Positions 61,590 to 64,000 of a DNA stretch of 64,000 bases are shown here, in pieces. The position numbers and the translations under genes were made by a program. Origin of the DNA: Myroides oncorhynchi (GTDB lineage: Bacteria > Bacteroidota > Bacteroidia > Flavobacteriales > Flavobacteriaceae); assembly GCF_020905415.1 (NCBI RefSeq), contig NZ_JAJJMP010000001.1:2677501-2741500 (forward strand). The letters are read 5' to 3'. Below the pieces are notes generated by a model that saw nothing but the letters and a program-made list of their open reading frames with translations, ran no database searches and was not told the origin of the DNA. The number at the start of each line of letters is the position of its first letter. The first letter of the stretch is position 1.

Positions 61590-62747
61590 ATGAATTGCAG
61601 TCGTTCTAAACTGTTTGCTTTATTAGCCATTTTATTATTGAGTTTTTCTGTAAGTGCGCAGAATGGTAAGAAGTTCAAAGTTGTATTGGATCCAGGTCAC
61701 GGTGGAAAAGATACAGGAACTAATCACAAAAGAAATGTTGAGAAAGACATTGTACTTGCCGTTGCATTAGAAGTAGGGAAGATTTTAGAGAAGCAGTCTG
61801 ATATAGAAGTTTTTTATACCCGTAAAACGGATGTCTTTGTTGCTGTAAAAGAAAGATCTGTTCTGGCTAACAACAATAATGGAAATGTATTTGTGTCTAT
61901 CCACTGTAATGGTGTGAATACTGAGTCGGCTTCAGGAACTGAAACTTATGTGATGGGGCTTAGTAAGAATAAATCAAACTTAGATGTAGCAAAAACAGAA
62001 AACTCCGTAATTATGATGGAGGATGATTATAAGACTAAGTATGCTGGGTTTGATCCTAAGTCACCTGAGTCTATTATTGGTCTAACTCTTATACAAGAGG
62101 ACTATATTCATCAAAGTATTGATTTAGCAAGTAGAGTGCAAGATGGTTTTACCAATGATTTGAAAAGAAAAAACAGAGGTGTTAAACAAGGACCGTTTTG
62201 GGTACTTCATGGAGCGTTTATGCCTAGTATTTTAATTGAACTTGGGTTTGTATCTAACACAGAAGAGGGAAGTTACTTAAGTTCTAGCCGCGGGCAAAAG
62301 GAATTAGCAAGTTCAATCGCTCAAGGAATTATTAATTACAAGGCAGCTTATTATGGTGGAAGCAAGAACTTAGTTGTAAGTTCTAGTGATAAAACTGTAG
62401 CGAAAGACTCTAGTAGTTCTAAGAATAGTAGTAAAGAAACAACAGAGACTAAAAACACAATTAAAGAGACTTCATCAGCCTCTTCTAATGCTAAAGGAAT
62501 TGTATTTAAGGTACAAATAGCTGCGGGTTCATCTATTCTGACTTTAAAACCTCAGAATTTTAAAGGACTAAGAGGTGTTACTACCATTCGTACTAATGGT
62601 ACTAGTAGATACTATTATGGAGAGACAAGTGATTATGATACAGTTAAAGAGCACTTGAAAGTAGCTAAAAATAGCGGGCATAGTTCAGCTTTTATAGTTG
62701 CTTTTAAAGATGGTACTGTAATCAATGTAGATGAAGCATTAAAATAA
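61590..62747 (+). CDS. N-acetylmuramoyl-L-alanine amidase
   Basis: Zinc enzyme of the Amidase_3 family that cuts the peptide off peptidoglycan during growth or division, 385 residues. The signal peptide is about residues 1-24 (ending SVSAQ). The domain shows LDPGHGGKDTG with zinc His36, EKDIVLAVALEVGKIL with the zinc Glu nearby, SIHCNG near 106 and IELGFVSNTEEG near 208 with the catalytic Glu. A Ser/Thr linker (about 260-300) leads to a C-terminal SPOR-like region (KVQIAAGSS...) that may bind septal glycan. Confidence 0.94.
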   Translation: MNCSRSKLFALLAILLLSFSVSAQNGKKFKVVLDPGHGGKDTGTNHKRNVEKDIVLAVALEVGKILEKQSDIEVFYTRKTDVFVAVKERSVLANNNNGNVFVSIHCNGVNTESASGTETYVMGLSKNKSNLDVAKTENSVIMMEDDYKTKYAGFDPKSPESIIGLTLIQEDYIHQSIDLASRVQDGFTNDLKRKNRGVKQGPFWVLHGAFMPSILIELGFVSNTEEGSYLSSSRGQKELASSIAQGIINYKAAYYGGSKNLVVSSSDKTVAKDSSSSKNSSKETTETKNTIKETSSASSNAKGIVFKVQIAAGSSILTLKPQNFKGLRGVTTIRTNGTSRYYYGETSDYDTVKEHLKVAKNSGHSSAFIVAFKDGTVINVDEALK

Positions 62748-62803
62748 TATCAAGCGCTTTAGAAATAAAAGTTTATTTTTGCGTGTTATAAAAATGAAAA
62801 GTT

Positions 62804-63766
62804 TTGAAAATATCAAGAGAAATTAAAACAGCGATTTTAGTATTAGGGGCTATAGCTTTGTTCATTTGGGGATACTCATTTTTAAAGGGAAGAAACCTAT
62901 TTGATAACAGTACTAGATATTATGTAGAGTATGATAACGTCGAAGGACTGACTATGTCTTCAACTGTTACTATTAATGGTTTAGTTGTAGGGAAAGTATC
63001 GAAAATAGAGTTAGATAATACAAGCGGTAAATTAAAAGTGGAGCTTTTAATGACGCAAAAAGTAAATATATCTAAGAATAGTATCGCTAAAATTTATTCT
63101 CCTGGTCTATTAGGGGGTAAGGGGATTATGATTGATCCTTTGTTTGGAGAGACGGTTTATGCAGAGTCTGGACAAACTTTAAAAGGTGAGGTGGTACAAG
63201 ATATGACTGAAAAACTAGCTAGTCAAATCGCACCATTACAACAAAAGATAGAAGAGGCATTAGTAAACTTAAATACGATGTTAGCGTCTGTAAATAATAT
63301 AATGGATGAGAATACTCAAGCTACTCTTAAAAGTGCCGTAAATCAGTTAGACGGGACATTAGCTGGAGCTAATACCTTAATGTCTACTACTAATAAATTA
63401 GTGGCGTCTACTCAACCAAAGTTAGATGGTACACTAACCAACTTAAATACAATGAGTAGTAATTTTGCTTCTCTTTCAGCAGATTTAAAAACTTTGGATA
63501 TCAAGTCTACTTTTAGTAACTTAGATAACGCTACAGCAAATATGGATAAAATCATGGGTGATATCCAGAATGGAAAAGGGTCTGTAGGAAAATTACTTAA
63601 AGATGAACAACTTTATAGTAATCTAGAAGGAGCAAGTAAAGAACTAGAAGGTTTATTACGTGATTTAAAAGAAAACCCTAAGCGTTATGTTCATTTCTCT
63701 TTGTTTGGTAAAAAGGCGACACCTTATCAAGAATCTAAAGAAGAATTAAAAGAACAAGAAAAATAA
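62804..63766 (+). CDS. MCE/MlaD-family lipid transport protein
   Basis: Part of an envelope phospholipid-transport system, 320 residues. The frame starts with TTG: MKISREIKTAILVLGAIALF gives a basic head and one membrane segment. The MCE domain is about 38-115: YYVEYDNVEGLTMSSTVTIN and GLVVGKVSKIEL. A long helical region (about 140-290) with LNTM repeats follows and ends KNPKRYVHFSLFGKK, as is usual in Bacteroidota MlaD proteins. No ATPase or permease partner is beside it. It comes 56 bases after the amidase gene. Confidence 0.9.
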   Translation: MKISREIKTAILVLGAIALFIWGYSFLKGRNLFDNSTRYYVEYDNVEGLTMSSTVTINGLVVGKVSKIELDNTSGKLKVELLMTQKVNISKNSIAKIYSPGLLGGKGIMIDPLFGETVYAESGQTLKGEVVQDMTEKLASQIAPLQQKIEEALVNLNTMLASVNNIMDENTQATLKSAVNQLDGTLAGANTLMSTTNKLVASTQPKLDGTLTNLNTMSSNFASLSADLKTLDIKSTFSNLDNATANMDKIMGDIQNGKGSVGKLLKDEQLYSNLEGASKELEGLLRDLKENPKRYVHFSLFGKKATPYQESKEELKEQEK

Positions 63767-63829
63767 TGTTCAAACAAATCTAACCAACTAACAAAAAACT
63801 AACAATTTACTGAAACAATTATTACAACT

Positions 63830-64000
63830 ATGGAGTATTTAGGCCAAGTATTATTTTTACTTCTTTTAGTTGTTGGGTTCGGTTTCTTTATTAAAAATTT
63901 GAAGAAACTTGTACGCAACATCAAATTAGGAAGGAATATTGATAGAACTGATAATTCTTCTGCTAGATGGAAAAATATGATCCGCGTAGCACTAGGACAG
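63830..64000 (+). CDS. N-terminal part of an (Fe-S)-binding oxidoreductase (cut by window edge)
   Basis: The frame starts MEYLGQVLFLLLLVVGFGFF, then basic FIKNLKKLVRNIKLGRNID and RWKNMIRVALGQ, and leaves the window open. This one membrane helix followed by basic sequence matches the start of the flavobacterial heterodisulfide-reductase-like Fe-S proteins that I recall beside MCE genes. No cysteine motif is inside the visible part. The identification rests on this short stretch, so it is tentative. Confidence 0.6.
   Translation, partial: MEYLGQVLFLLLLVVGFGFFIKNLKKLVRNIKLGRNIDRTDNSSARWKNMIRVALGQ

Overview
The window looks like chromosomal DNA of a low-GC member of the Flavobacteriaceae (Bacteroidota), perhaps Myroides or a close relative; the genus is a guess. 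Support comes from the fused SecDF, CDP-independent markers such as the short-form phosphatidylserine decarboxylase, HMG-CoA synthase (flavobacterial mevalonate route), TonB receptor/surface lipoprotein pairs, LptD and TamB outer-membrane genes, lipoproteins with acidic residues after the lipobox Cys, and several Bacteroidota-type promoters (TAnnTTTG -7 box, sometimes with a TTG about 20 bases upstream).

Layout. 0-11.6 kb is core: secDF, an M48 peptidase, a methyltransferase fused to two degenerate Nudix-like domains, a DUF4177 protein, then a minus-strand block folE-cysS-yidD-lgt. 11.6-20.8 kb is accessory: a long gene-poor stretch with a decayed repeat, a secreted SIWNxYGxYG-repeat protein, and a four-gene minus-strand operon (TonB receptor, DUF4876-like lipoprotein, DUF6850-like barrel, dihaem peroxidase) preceded by Fur-box-like repeats. 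20.8-30 kb carries an MFS transporter divergent from an AraC regulator and an arginase-family enzyme, a TIM-barrel protein, a sugar aminotransferase, an odd tRNA-Cys(GCA), psd, HMG-CoA synthase, and a DUF4465 lipoprotein behind a cobalamin riboswitch. 30-38.2 kb has rlmF, an MscS channel, an HIBYL-CoA-hydrolase-like gene with a DUF6891-like partner, a double UspA and mnmE.

38.2-40.4 kb is the scar of a mobile element directly downstream of mnmE: inverted 11-bp iterons, a broken tyrosine recombinase, an intact HigBA toxin-antitoxin pair and a broken excisionase-type HTH gene. 40.4-45 kb holds a Crp-family regulator, a metallo-hydrolase and small envelope proteins. 45-64 kb is core again: a minus-strand RNA-modification block (tsaD, rsmE, AI-2E-type permease, THUMP-like methyltransferase), tamB, a glycolytic cluster (pfkA, gap, a GlcNAc-kinase-like ATPase, mgsA), an Ntn amide hydrolase, ridA, lptD, an amidase, an MCE/MlaD protein and the start of an Fe-S protein.

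The most unusual items are the tRNA-Cys-like gene with C instead of U at position 33 and a seven-pair closed anticodon stem, a four-copy family of about 150-bp MITE-like elements with terminal inverted repeats, the riboswitch-controlled DUF4465 lipoprotein, the methyltransferase/Nudix fusion, and the mnmE-3'-end integration scar. No CRISPR array, rRNA or intact insertion sequence was seen.
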